Source: CAG-217 sp963642245
Lineage (GTDB): Bacteria; Bacillota; Clostridia; Oscillospirales; Acutalibacteraceae
DNA length: 27,408 nucleotides
Assembly: GCA_963642245.1 (NCBI GenBank)
Contig: CAVIFY010000025.1
Coordinates: 1-27,408 of the forward strand
Reading direction: 5' to 3'
The notes under the pieces were generated by a model. It did not search any database. It was not told the origin of the DNA and worked only from the letters and a program-made list of their open reading frames with translations. The translations under genes and the position numbers were made by a program. Below are positions 15,470 through 22,898 of this stretch, piece by piece. The stretch's first letter is position 1. The number at the start of each line of letters is the position of its first letter.

Positions 15470-15483
15470 ATCACCGCAAGACA

Positions 15484-15511
15484 GGGGCACCCTTTTCAGG
15501 GCGCCCTTTTG
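15484..15511 (+). terminator. Probable original lysS terminator
   Basis: GGGCACCC (15485-15492) pairs with GGGCGCCC (15499-15506), one A-C mismatch, loop TTTTCA, then TTTTGTG. It sits 15 bases after the displaced lysS stop. Confidence 0.65.
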
Positions 15512-15540
15512 TGTTATTGGATCGCATTTTCAGTGGATCA

Positions 15541-15592
15541 AAAGTGGACATTGAAAGCATAAAAGTGGACATTCGAGAAAAAAGTGGACATT
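15541..15592 (+). repeat. Three 12-bp direct repeats, possible IS21-type end remnant
   Basis: AAAGTGGACATT occurs exactly at 15541-15552, 15562-15573 and 15581-15592 (periods 21 and 19). IS21-family elements carry several copies of a similar AAGTGG(A/T)CA motif near each end as transposase sites. No istA/istB genes are present, so this would be a solo end; a regulatory operator for the TfoX gene is the alternative. Confidence 0.55.
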
Positions 15593-15643
15593 CGGCAGAG
15601 CGCAGTGCGCTTTGTCTGCTTTGCACCAAAGAAAGAGGTAACT

Positions 15644-15961
15644 ATGGCATCGGATCGTGGGTATTTGGAATTTGTATTGGAGCAGCTGGCGGATCTGGAC
15701 GGGGTGCGCGCTCGGGCAATGATGGGGGAGTACATTCTCTATTATCGGGACAAGGTGATCGGCGGGATCTATGACGACCGCCTGCTGGTAAAGGTCACCC
15801 CCGGCGCAGTGGCGTATATGCCGTCGGCCACGGAAGAACTGCCGTATCCCGGTGCTAAGCCCATGCTGCTGGTGGACAATGTAGACGACCGAGCGTATCT
15901 TTGCGGCCTGTTTGACGCCATGGTGGACGATCTGCCCGCCCCTCGGGCCAAGAAAAAATAG
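15644..15961 (+). CDS. TfoX N-terminal domain protein
   Basis: A 105-residue single-domain protein. RARAMMGEYILYYRDKVIGGIYDDRLLVKV (positions about 21-50) is the core of the TfoX/Sxy N-terminal domain, which occurs alone in many Firmicutes with unknown function; competence control is known only for the full-length proteobacterial proteins. AAAGAGGT precedes the ATG at 15644. The longer frame, opening in the direct repeats, is not preferred. It lies just downstream of the lysS-end rearrangement. Confidence 0.8.
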   Translation: MASDRGYLEFVLEQLADLDGVRARAMMGEYILYYRDKVIGGIYDDRLLVKVTPGAVAYMPSATEELPYPGAKPMLLVDNVDDRAYLCGLFDAMVDDLPAPRAKKK

Positions 15962-16050
15962 TGTATGACAGAGAAATACCGATAGGCAAAATGCGGGATT
16001 GCCCATTTTCTAAAATGAACGGAAATGCAAATCAGGTTAGTGAGGACAAA

Positions 16051-16626
16051 ATGGAACCTAAAAATATTCTGAATATCACAACAAGAGAAGAGTTTAGAAA
16101 GTGGCTGGCAGAAAATCATAATAAAGAAACGGAGTGCTGGATGGTTGCAAAGAAAGGCAAGCAGCCACCGACGGATCGTGTGTGGTATTTAGACGCTGTT
16201 GAAGAAGCGCTTTGCTTTGGCTGGATAGACACGACGCATAAAAAGATCGACGGCGTGGATATGCAAAGATTTACACCTCGCGCCGCCAGAAGTCCGTGGT
16301 CCGAATTAAATAAAGAGCGTTGCCGTAGATTGGAAAAACTTGGACTGATGACGGACGCGGGACGCGCTGCTTTGCCGGATATGTCTGAAACGGGATTTGT
16401 AATAGATCCCGAAATTTACCAGGCGTTTCAGGCCAATCCGGACGCGTGGGAGAACTTTCAGTCTTTTCCTGCGCTTTATCAGCGGGTGCGGATCGATTCC
16501 ATACAGCGTGATAAAAAGAAAGACAGAGAAGTGTTTGATAAGCGCCTAAAGAAATTGATCGAGCAGTCACAAGCGGGAAAAATGTTTGGCGAATGGAACG
16601 ATAACGGCCGATTGTTGACGGATTGA
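16051..16626 (+). CDS. YdeI/OmpD-associated family protein
   Basis: A 191-residue cytoplasmic protein. Typical blocks: NILNITTREEFRKWLAENH (start), EALCFGWIDTTHKKIDG, RFTPRAARSPWSELNKERCRRLEKLGLM and the C-terminal FDKRLKKLIEQSQAGKMFG. The family includes bacteriocin-protection-like YdeI proteins; the biochemical role is not established. ATG 16051 follows TGAGG by about 6 bases; an upstream GTG at 15961 overlapping the TfoX stop would add 30 atypical residues and is rejected. The gene is somewhat AT-richer than the core genes, fitting accessory DNA. Confidence 0.8.
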   Translation: MEPKNILNITTREEFRKWLAENHNKETECWMVAKKGKQPPTDRVWYLDAVEEALCFGWIDTTHKKIDGVDMQRFTPRAARSPWSELNKERCRRLEKLGLMTDAGRAALPDMSETGFVIDPEIYQAFQANPDAWENFQSFPALYQRVRIDSIQRDKKKDREVFDKRLKKLIEQSQAGKMFGEWNDNGRLLTD

Positions 16627-16781
16627 TCCATCAGCCCTTTGCAAGTGAAGATCGGTGCCTAAACAGTCTGCAAATCATGCGTTTTTATGCCCGGATAAGC
16701 AGTGTGTGCGCAGGGATTTTGGTGAGCTTTGCCTTTCCCTAAAAGAGTGGAAATACAAACCGGAATGTAGAGGTGCTCATT

Positions 16782-17255
16782 TTGAAGATCGAAACATATA
16801 GCGGAAAATATGATGATGAACTGATCGAGCTCATTCTTTCTATCCAAAATGATGAGGCAAAGATCGGGCTCTCATTGCAAGAGCAGCCGGATCTGCTGGA
16901 CATTCACCGTTGTTATCAGCAGTCCGGCGGTGAGTTTTGGATCGCTTTGTCCGATGGCAGGGTGATCGGCACCATCGGACTTATGTTAATGGAAAATCAC
17001 TGTGCCGTTTTGAAAAAATTTTTTGTGAAAAAGGCGTTCCGTTCACAGAAAGTCGGACTTTCCTTGTATAACGAGCTTTTGAAATATGCCGTTAGTAAAG
17101 GCGTTCGCCATATCCTTTTGGATACGCCGGCGGTCGCGCACGCTTCACACAAATTTTATGAAAAGGCGGGTTTTCACAGGATCGGCACCGCAGAATTGCC
17201 GGTGGCCTATTCTTATCCGGACAGGGATAGCGTGCTCTATCTATTGGATCTGTAA
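16782..17255 (+). CDS. GNAT N-acetyltransferase with TTG start
   Basis: A 157-residue GNAT. Core features: VIGTIGLMLMEN (beta4), VLKKFFVKKAFRSQKVGLSLYNELLKYA (acetyl-CoA loop with RSQKVG in the place of RGxGxG) and FYEKAGFHRI near the C-terminus. I chose TTG 16782 (MKIETYSGKYDDEL): GAGGTG lies 6 bases before it and relatives begin this way. The GTG at 16773 is itself part of that ribosome site. It is followed by a terminator, so it is transcribed alone. Substrate unknown. Confidence 0.82.
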   Translation: MKIETYSGKYDDELIELILSIQNDEAKIGLSLQEQPDLLDIHRCYQQSGGEFWIALSDGRVIGTIGLMLMENHCAVLKKFFVKKAFRSQKVGLSLYNELLKYAVSKGVRHILLDTPAVAHASHKFYEKAGFHRIGTAELPVAYSYPDRDSVLYLLDL

Positions 17256-17273
17256 ATCCCGTTTGTCAACTTA

Positions 17274-17320
17274 CCCTTTGAGAGCGGAAACGCCTGTTCT
17301 CAAAGGGCTTTTTTATTTTC
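17274..17320 (+). terminator. Terminator after the 16782 GNAT gene
   Basis: CCCTTTGAGA / TCTCAAAGGG (17274-17283 with 17298-17307), followed by CTTTTTTATTTTCTTTTTT. Confidence 0.9.
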
Positions 17321-17341
17321 TTTTTTGCAGAAAGCCGACGC

Positions 17342-17370
17342 TTTACAAACAGGCGAAAATGCGCTACAAT
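17342..17370 (+). promoter_or_regulatory. Promoter upstream of the 17551 GNAT gene
   Basis: TTTACA (17342-17347), 17-base spacer, TACAAT (17365-17370). Predicted start at about 17377, which coincides with the left arm of a terminator-like hairpin. Confidence 0.65.
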
Positions 17371-17374
17371 GCAA

Positions 17375-17424
17375 GTGAGTCGGGGCGCGTTCGGTTGCGC
17401 CGACTCGCAAAATTTTTTATTTTT
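17375..17424 (+). terminator. Terminator-like hairpin in the leader of the 17551 GNAT gene
   Basis: GAGTCG (377-382 of this kb) pairs with CGACTC (17401-17406), enclosing GCGC/GCGC with a GG bulge, followed by AAAATTTTTTATTTTT. Because the promoter lies just upstream, read-through is needed to express the gene from it. Alternatively it is a second terminator for the upstream gene. Confidence 0.65.
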
Positions 17425-17437
17425 AGGAGCGTGCTTT

Positions 17438-17473
17438 TTGACCAAGTACAACACACCGGAGATTGTGGCATAA
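17438..17473 (+). promoter_or_regulatory. Possible 11-codon uORF with TTG start
   Basis: AGGAG at 17425-17429 is followed 8 bases later by TTG and a frame encoding MTKYNTPEIVA-stop (17438-17473), just before a strong hairpin. The TTGACC could instead be a weak -35 box. Low certainty. Confidence 0.3.
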
Positions 17474-17474
17474 C

Positions 17475-17508
17475 CGGGAGGTTTGCTGACGATCTGCCAA
17501 ACCTCCCG
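17475..17508 (+). promoter_or_regulatory. Leader hairpin before the 17551 GNAT gene
   Basis: A perfect 11-bp stem CGGGAGGTTTG / CAAACCTCCCG (17475-17485 with 17498-17508). No T run follows, so it is not a terminator. The left arm contains GGGAGG, resembling a ribosome site that would be masked. Confidence 0.6.
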
Positions 17509-17550
17509 CAGAAGTGCAATTGACATCCACAATTTTCAGGAGGTAAAACA

Positions 17551-18189
17551 ATGAATACAAAGGATATTATCATTCGCTTGGAGCAAAAAGAGGATCACCG
17601 CGCGGTGGAGCAGCTGGTGCGCGACAGCTTTTGGAATGTGTACGCGCCGGGCTGCACGGAGCACTATGTGCTGCACCGGTTGCGGTCACACCCGGACTTT
17701 GTGCCGGAACTGGACTTCGTTATGGAGCAAAGCGGCCGGATCATCGGCCAAACGGTCTTTGTGCGCACGGCGCTGACCCTGGACGACGGGCGAAAGCTGC
17801 CGATTATGACCATGGGCCCCATTTGCATTGCCCGGGCGCTGCAACGCCGGGGCTACGGCAAGCGGCTGCTGGACTACGGGCTGGCCCAAGCCAAGGCGCT
17901 GGGCTACAAGGCCGTATGCTTTGAGGGGAATATTGACTTCTATGGCAAAAGCGGGTTTGTGGCGGCCGCCACCAAGGGCATACGCTACCACGGCCTGCCT
18001 GCCGGTGCCAGCGCAGATTTCTTTCTATGCAAAGCATTGGCGCCGGGGTATTTGGACGGTATTTCCGGCGAGTATGCCACGCCGCAGGCGTATTTTGCTG
18101 CGGTGGACGACCCGCGGGATTTCGCCCGGTATGACGCCACATTCCCTGCGAAAGAAAAGTTGATCCTGCCCGGGCAACTGGGGCAGTAA
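17551..18189 (+). CDS. GNAT N-acetyltransferase, YhbS-like
   Basis: A 212-residue protein with the GNAT core: IIIRLEQKEDHRAVEQLVRDSF at the start, a PIMTMGPICIARALQRRGYGKRLLDYGL stretch with the acetyl-CoA signature QRRGYGKR (about residues 98-105), and CFEGNIDFYGKSGF. The extra C-terminal 60 residues are typical of YhbS-type members with unknown small-molecule substrates. CAGGAGG is well placed before ATG 17551. GC-rich like the core genome, unlike the two preceding GNAT genes. The unusual leader suggests regulated expression. Confidence 0.87.
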   Translation: MNTKDIIIRLEQKEDHRAVEQLVRDSFWNVYAPGCTEHYVLHRLRSHPDFVPELDFVMEQSGRIIGQTVFVRTALTLDDGRKLPIMTMGPICIARALQRRGYGKRLLDYGLAQAKALGYKAVCFEGNIDFYGKSGFVAAATKGIRYHGLPAGASADFFLCKALAPGYLDGISGEYATPQAYFAAVDDPRDFARYDATFPAKEKLILPGQLGQ

Positions 18190-18207
18190 ACCCGGCGAAT
18201 GAAACGG

Positions 18208-18241
18208 GGGAGCCGGTGAGCCGCCGGGCTTGTCGGCTCCC
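18208..18241 (+). terminator. Intergenic hairpin after the 17551 GNAT gene
   Basis: GGGAGCCG / CGGCTCCC (18208-18215 with 18234-18241). No T run follows, so it is a weak terminator or an mRNA-processing/stability structure. Confidence 0.4.
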
Positions 18242-18274
18242 TTGGCAAATAGAATGATCGAGGGGGGACGGCGT

Positions 18275-19021
18275 GTGGACTATATGGAGATCACAAGAGA
18301 AAATATCGACCGGGAGCACATTTGCTGCGCCATGTCCGGCAAGCAGAGCGTGCAGAAGAAAGAATGGCTGAAAGCTCGGCTGGACGAGGGGCTGGTGTTT
18401 TGCCGCAGCGTGGAGCGGGGCAAGTGCTTTGTTGAATATATGCCGGCGGAGATGGCCTGGGTGCCTATTGACGCGCCGAACTACCTGTATATCCACTGCT
18501 TGTGGATCGCCGGGGCGATGAAGGGCCACGGCTACGCAAACGACCTGCTGGCTCGGTGCCTGGCAGACGCCAAGGCCGGGGGCAAGGCGGGGGTGTGCAT
18601 TTTGTCCTCAGCAGGGCGAAAAAAGGAATTCCTGGCCGACCCCAAGTACCTGGCCTATAAGGGCTTTGCGGTGGCAGATACCACGGACGCAGGCATTGAC
18701 CTGATGTACCTGCCCCTGGACGGCAGCGCGTCGGTGCCCAAGTTCAAGCCCTGCGCCAAAAAGTTGCAGGTGGAGGAGCCGGGCTTTGTGCTGTATTATA
18801 CCGACCAGTGCCCCTTTACCTACTACTGGGTGGCCCGGGTGCAGGCGGTGGCCGCAGAGCACCATATCCCGCTCAAGGTGGTGCACCTGACCGACCGGGC
18901 AGCGGCGCAGAATGTACCTGCACCGGTGAGCACTTACGCTCTGTTCCGGGACGGCAAATTCGTCACCCATGCGGTGCAATCGGATAAGAAATTCCTGGCC
19001 CTGGCCGGGATCGGCAAATAA
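18275..19021 (+). CDS. YoaP-type two-domain GNAT protein
   Basis: A 248-residue protein. The N-terminal GNAT-like domain (about 1-150) has EITRENIDREHICCAMSG, KCFVEYMPAEMAW, YIHCLWIAGAMKGHGYANDLL (acetyl-CoA loop) and DPKYLAYKGF. The C-terminal part (about 165-248) contains YYTDQCPFTYYWV and resembles the YoaP domain, a thioredoxin-like add-on with a single Cys in place of CxxC. The GTG at 18275 was chosen because AGGGGG lies 8 bases upstream and relatives start MxYxEIT; the ATG at 18284 is too distant. Function unknown; the pairing of acyltransferase and thiol-type domains hints at thiol or peptide chemistry. Confidence 0.8.
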   Translation: MDYMEITRENIDREHICCAMSGKQSVQKKEWLKARLDEGLVFCRSVERGKCFVEYMPAEMAWVPIDAPNYLYIHCLWIAGAMKGHGYANDLLARCLADAKAGGKAGVCILSSAGRKKEFLADPKYLAYKGFAVADTTDAGIDLMYLPLDGSASVPKFKPCAKKLQVEEPGFVLYYTDQCPFTYYWVARVQAVAAEHHIPLKVVHLTDRAAAQNVPAPVSTYALFRDGKFVTHAVQSDKKFLALAGIGK

Positions 19022-19038
19022 TTGCGGAGGTGTTCCAG

Positions 19039-19206
19039 ATGAAGAAATTTAGAACAGTAGTATCCCTGATCTTAATGGTGATCGCCGGGGTGGTGGGCTT
19101 TTTTGTAGGTTCTGCGCTGGAGGACGGTTTTGGCGGGGCGATCTTGTTCACGCTGATCGTGGGTATCGCCTGCGTGATCTATACTATTGATAATCGAGAA
19201 GTGTAA
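19039..19206 (+). CDS. Small two-helix membrane protein (55 aa)
   Basis: ATG to TAA with GCGGAGG 8 bases upstream. MKKFRT start, first helix about residues 8-28, an acidic turn GSALEDGFGG, and a second helix about 33-50, ending DNREV. 17 bases after the YoaP-type gene, so probably the same transcript. Family not recognised. Confidence 0.7.
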   Translation: MKKFRTVVSLILMVIAGVVGFFVGSALEDGFGGAILFTLIVGIACVIYTIDNREV

Positions 19207-19227
19207 GACCGGAGGACGGAGAAAAAT

Positions 19228-19323
19228 ATGCTGAAATACGGAATGTACGCCAAGGCGGTGGAACTGCTGTTCTATCCGGCAGTGGCGGCACTGATCTGCT
19301 GGCTGGTGTCGCTGGTGCTGTAA
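19228..19323 (+). CDS. Small single-helix membrane protein (31 aa)
   Basis: ATG to TAA, 31 codons, with GGAGGACGGAG upstream. MLKYGMYAKAVELL, then a hydrophobic helix ending in LVSLVL. It is 21 bases after the 55-residue gene. The ribosome site and spacing make it credible, but a protein this small needs experimental proof. Function unknown. Confidence 0.55.
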   Translation: MLKYGMYAKAVELLFYPAVAALICWLVSLVL

Positions 19324-19383
19324 GCGCAGCCGTGGGGCAAAATCAGGCTGGATAGAGAAGAACGCAGCTTGGGGGGTAGGCGT

Positions 19384-20148
19384 ATGGACAACACAAAGCG
19401 ATTTAGCGGCAAGGGCGCCGTTTATGCCAAGGCACGGCCCGGATATGCACCGGCGCTGTTTGCGTATTTGGAGCAGGAGCTGCAAGTGCCGCCGGGCGCC
19501 GTGTTTGCGGATATTGGCGCAGGCACCGGCATTTTCAGCAGTCAGCTGTTGCAGGCCGGTTACCGGGTAACAGCCGTGGAGCCGAATGCAGATATGCGCG
19601 GCCGGGCAGAGCAGGCGCTAAACGGAACGGCCGGTTATCAGTCCGTCGACGGTACGGCGGATCATACCGGGCTGGAGGACGAGAGTGTGGACTATGTATC
19701 GGCGGCCCAGGCGTTCCACTGGTTTGATCCGGTGGCTTTTCGCCGGGAGTGCCGCCGGATCTTAAAGCCCGGCGGGCAGGTGCTGTTGGTGTATAACACC
19801 CGGGATTTGCAGGCGCCCTGCACCCGGTCGCTGGCTGCGCTTTGGCATACATACAGTGCTCGCTTTGTGGGCTTTTCTAACGGTATGAGCGAGGAAAAAT
19901 GCCGGGCCTTTTTTGATCACAAATGCCGGGTGTTCCGGGCAGAGAACAGCCAAACCTATGATCGGCAGGGCTATATTGCCCGCCTGTTGTCCTCGTCCCA
20001 TGCACCGACGGAAGATCAGGCGGAATATGCGCGCTTTTTGACGGCGGCCGGGGCGCTGTTTGACCGGTATCAGGTGGCAGGTCGATTGACGGTGCCGATG
20101 TACACCGTGGCCTATGTGGGCACAGTTGGATCACAGAGTAAAGAGTAA
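19384..20148 (+). CDS. Class I SAM-dependent methyltransferase
   Basis: A 254-residue cytoplasmic protein. The SAM-binding motif I VFADIGAGTGIFSSQLLQAG is near residues 40-59, the post-I acidic residue lies in VTAVEPNADM, and SVDYVSAAQAFHWFDP matches the methyltransf_11/trans-aconitate-type family. LKPGGQVLLVYN is motif III-like. Substrate unknown; small-molecule methylation is typical. ATG 19384 follows GGGGGGT; an in-frame ATG at 19369 is less well placed. It begins a run of closely spaced genes with the next GNAT and the MATE exporter. Confidence 0.88.
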   Translation: MDNTKRFSGKGAVYAKARPGYAPALFAYLEQELQVPPGAVFADIGAGTGIFSSQLLQAGYRVTAVEPNADMRGRAEQALNGTAGYQSVDGTADHTGLEDESVDYVSAAQAFHWFDPVAFRRECRRILKPGGQVLLVYNTRDLQAPCTRSLAALWHTYSARFVGFSNGMSEEKCRAFFDHKCRVFRAENSQTYDRQGYIARLLSSSHAPTEDQAEYARFLTAAGALFDRYQVAGRLTVPMYTVAYVGTVGSQSKE

Positions 20149-20163
20149 TAAGAGGTAAAAGAT

Positions 20164-20658
20164 ATGGAAATACAAGTGCGGGCGTATGGCCCAGCAGATT
20201 TGGCAGAGATGGTGGAGATTTGGAACGCAGTGGTGGAGGCGGGCGACGCCTTTCCCCAGGAAGAAGTGCTGACCGTGGACAGTGCGGCGGCGTTCTTTGG
20301 CGGGCAGACCTATACCGGTGTGGCTGTGGAGCCGGGGACGGAGCGGCCCCTGGGGCTGTATATTCTCCACCCCAACAATGTGGGGCGCTGCGGGCATATC
20401 TGCAACGCCAGCTTTGCGGTCAGTCCCGGGTGCAGAGGGCTGCATATCGGCGAGCGGCTGGTGCTGGACTGCCTGGCCCGGGCCAAGGACCACGGCTTTC
20501 GGGTAATGCAGTTTAACGCGGTGGTGGCAGAGAATGTGCACGCCCGGCATTTATATGAGCGCCTGGGCTTTGTGCAGTTGGGCACCATTCCCGGCGGCTT
20601 TCGCCGGGCGGACGGGCAGTATGCGGATATTTGCCCTTACTATAAGGTGCTGGATTGA
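20164..20658 (+). CDS. GNAT N-acetyltransferase (PAT/MnaT-like)
   Basis: A 164-residue GNAT. It starts MEIQVRAYGPADLAEMVEIWNAVVEAGDAFPQ, has the acetyl-CoA loop PGCRGLHIGERLVLDCL (about residues 88-104) and the C-terminal NVHARHLYERLGFVQLGTIPGGFR block. Resembles the phosphinothricin/amino-acid N-acetyltransferase branch; exact substrate unknown. AAGAGGT precedes the ATG. The MATE gene overlaps its stop by 4 bases, which suggests a shared detoxification or export role. Confidence 0.87.
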   Translation: MEIQVRAYGPADLAEMVEIWNAVVEAGDAFPQEEVLTVDSAAAFFGGQTYTGVAVEPGTERPLGLYILHPNNVGRCGHICNASFAVSPGCRGLHIGERLVLDCLARAKDHGFRVMQFNAVVAENVHARHLYERLGFVQLGTIPGGFRRADGQYADICPYYKVLD

Positions 20659-22022
20659 GCAGAGCAATGCGAACGGTGGACCTGACCCGGGGGCCGATCT
20701 TTGGCAGCCTGGTGCGGTTCTCGCTGCCGATGATCGCCGGTAATCTGCTGCAACAGATCTACAATTTGGCAGACACCCTGATCGTGGGCCGCTGTATCGG
20801 TGCCGACGCACTGGCGGCGGTTGGCTCGGTGTACACCCTGATGATCTTTGTGACCTCTATGATCATCGGGCTGTGTATGGGCAGCGGGGCGTTCTTCTCC
20901 GTAGACCACGGGGCAGGGAACACCCGGCAGTTGCAGCAGGATATTTGGCTGTCCTTTTGGTTCGTTTTGGCGGTAACGGCAGGGCTGTATGCCCTGTGCT
21001 ATCCGGGTATGGGGCTGATCCTGCGGCTGCTGCAAACCCCGGCGGAGCTGCTGAAAATGACCCGGGCGTATGTGCAGGTGGTGTTTGGCGGTCTGCTTTT
21101 CACCTTTCTATATAATTTTTTTGCGTATCTTTTGCGGGCGCTGGGCAATACCCGGGTGCCGCTGGTGTTCCTGGCGGTGGCGTCCCTGCTTAATATCGGG
21201 CTGGACCTTTGGTTCGTTGCCGGGCTGCACCTGGGTGTGGCCGGGGCGGCCTGGGCCACGGTGATCGCCCAGGCGTTCTCCGGTATAGGCATTGCCGTGT
21301 TTGCGCTGCGGCGGGTGCCGCTTTTGCGTATGGCGCGCAAGGATCCGTCCTTTGACCGTGCCCGGCTGCGGCAGATCATTGGCGGTGATATTGCCACCGG
21401 TCTGCAACAGTCGGTGATGAATTTTGGCATTTTAATGATCCAGGGGCTGGTAAACAGCTTTGGCACGGTGGTGATGGCTGCCTTTGCGGCGGCGGTAAAG
21501 ATCGACACGGTGGCCTATATGCCGGCCCAGGAGTTTGGCAATGCGTATTCCCTGTTTGTGTCTCAAAACTACGGGGCCGGGCAAGCCGCGCGTATTCGCC
21601 GGGGCAGTCGGCTGGCCTTTGCGGTGTCCGCCGGGTTCTGCTGTGTGGTGTCCGTTTGTATTTTTCTGTTTGCCAAGGGGCTGATGGGCCTGTTTGTGGA
21701 CAGCGGTGAGAGGGCGATCATCACCGCCGGTGTGCAGTACCTGCGCATAGAGGGTGCCGCCTATGTGGGGATCGGCGTGCTGTTTTTGTGGTACGGCTAT
21801 TTCCGCGGGGTGGAGCGGCCAAAGGTGTCGCTGCTGCTGACGGTGGTGTCCCTGGGCACCCGGGTGGCCTTGTCTTATGCGCTGGCGCCCCACACGGCGC
21901 TGGGGGTGGTGGCCATTTGGCTGTCTATTCCCATCGGCTGGGTGCTGGCAGATCTGCTGGGGCTGGCGCTGTACCGCCCCACGGCAAAACGATTGGAACA
22001 ACAACTGCAAAACAGGAGGTAA
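20655..22022 (+). CDS. MATE family efflux transporter
   Basis: A 455-residue inner-membrane exporter with about 12 helices in two halves. It begins with the family signature LTRGPIFGSLVRFSLPMIAGNLLQQIYNLADTLIVGR, and the second half has a GDIATGLQQSVMNFGILMIQGLVNSFG counterpart. MATE proteins export cationic drugs or metabolites using a Na+ or H+ gradient. The TTG at 20655 overlaps the previous stop (TTGA) and has AAGGTG 5 bases upstream; ATG 20667 is the alternative start. Its stop lies inside the ribosome site of the next gene, so the three are one operon. Confidence 0.92.
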   Translation: MSRAMRTVDLTRGPIFGSLVRFSLPMIAGNLLQQIYNLADTLIVGRCIGADALAAVGSVYTLMIFVTSMIIGLCMGSGAFFSVDHGAGNTRQLQQDIWLSFWFVLAVTAGLYALCYPGMGLILRLLQTPAELLKMTRAYVQVVFGGLLFTFLYNFFAYLLRALGNTRVPLVFLAVASLLNIGLDLWFVAGLHLGVAGAAWATVIAQAFSGIGIAVFALRRVPLLRMARKDPSFDRARLRQIIGGDIATGLQQSVMNFGILMIQGLVNSFGTVVMAAFAAAVKIDTVAYMPAQEFGNAYSLFVSQNYGAGQAARIRRGSRLAFAVSAGFCCVVSVCIFLFAKGLMGLFVDSGERAIITAGVQYLRIEGAAYVGIGVLFLWYGYFRGVERPKVSLLLTVVSLGTRVALSYALAPHTALGVVAIWLSIPIGWVLADLLGLALYRPTAKRLEQQLQNRR

Positions 22023-22026
22023 CGGT

Positions 22027-22836
22027 ATGAAATTGGCAAATCAGGTGGAGATCCCCGCCCTGGGGCTGGGGGTGTACAAAATGGCTGCCGGGGCGGAGAT
22101 GAACGCCGCTGTGGGCGCAGCCTATGCCGCCGGGTATCGGCTGTTTGACACGGCCCAGATGTACGGCAACGAGGCGGCGCTGGGTGAGGCATTGCAGGCA
22201 AACGGCATTCCCCGCAAAGAGGTGTTCCTGATCAGCAAGGTGGATAACGGCAACCAGTGGTATCAGCCCACCTTGGACAGCTTTGAACAGAGCCTGGAAC
22301 GGCTGCAAACGGATTATTTGGACGCCTTTTTGGTGCACTGGCCGGGGCAGGACAAGGCCCGCACCCTGTCTACCTGGCAGGCTATGGAAAAGCTGTATGG
22401 GGACGGCAAGGTGCGCAGCATTGGGGTGTGCAACTTTGAACAGCCCCAGCTGGAGTATCTGCTCTCTCACTGCCGGGTAGCGCCTATGCTGGATCAGATC
22501 GAGCACACGCCCTTGCAGCACAACCGGGCGCTCTTGGACTATTGTGGCGAAAAGAAGATCAAGGTGATGGCCTGGGCACCGCTGCTGCGTGGGGATTTTG
22601 ACCACCCGGTGATCCAAAATCTGGCCCGCAAGTACGGCAAGACCCCGGCGCAAATCCTGCTGCGCTGGAATGTGCAGCAGGGGATCATTCCCATTCCCAA
22701 GTCCAAGAACCCCACCCGCCTGGCGGAGAATATCGCCGTGTTCGATTTTGCGCTGGAGGAGGAAGATATGGCGGCGCTGAGCGCTATGGACCAAAACCGG
22801 CGCACCAGCCACGACCCGCTGACCTTTGATTTTTGA
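22027..22836 (+). CDS. Aldo/keto reductase
   Basis: A 269-residue NADPH-dependent carbonyl reductase of the AKR5-like bacterial group. The catalytic tetrad is visible: Asp and Tyr in FDTAQMYGNE (about residues 42-51), Lys in FLISKVDN, and His in DAFLVHWPG. The phosphate-binding end PIPKSKNPTRLAEN is also intact. AGGAGGTAA serves both as ribosome site and as stop of the MATE gene. It ends before a terminator, closing the operon. Confidence 0.93.
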   Translation: MKLANQVEIPALGLGVYKMAAGAEMNAAVGAAYAAGYRLFDTAQMYGNEAALGEALQANGIPRKEVFLISKVDNGNQWYQPTLDSFEQSLERLQTDYLDAFLVHWPGQDKARTLSTWQAMEKLYGDGKVRSIGVCNFEQPQLEYLLSHCRVAPMLDQIEHTPLQHNRALLDYCGEKKIKVMAWAPLLRGDFDHPVIQNLARKYGKTPAQILLRWNVQQGIIPIPKSKNPTRLAENIAVFDFALEEEDMAALSAMDQNRRTSHDPLTFDF

Positions 22837-22850
22837 TCCAGCCGAAAAAA

Positions 22851-22883
22851 GCGTGCTGCACCCGGTGTGCGGCGCGCTTTTTG
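22851..22883 (+). terminator. Terminator after the aldo/keto reductase
   Basis: GCGTGCTGCACC (22851-22862) pairs with GGTGTGCGGCGCGC (22864-22877) with one mismatch and wobbles, followed by five Ts. Confidence 0.85.
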
Positions 22884-22898
22884 CTGCCCCGGCAGGGC

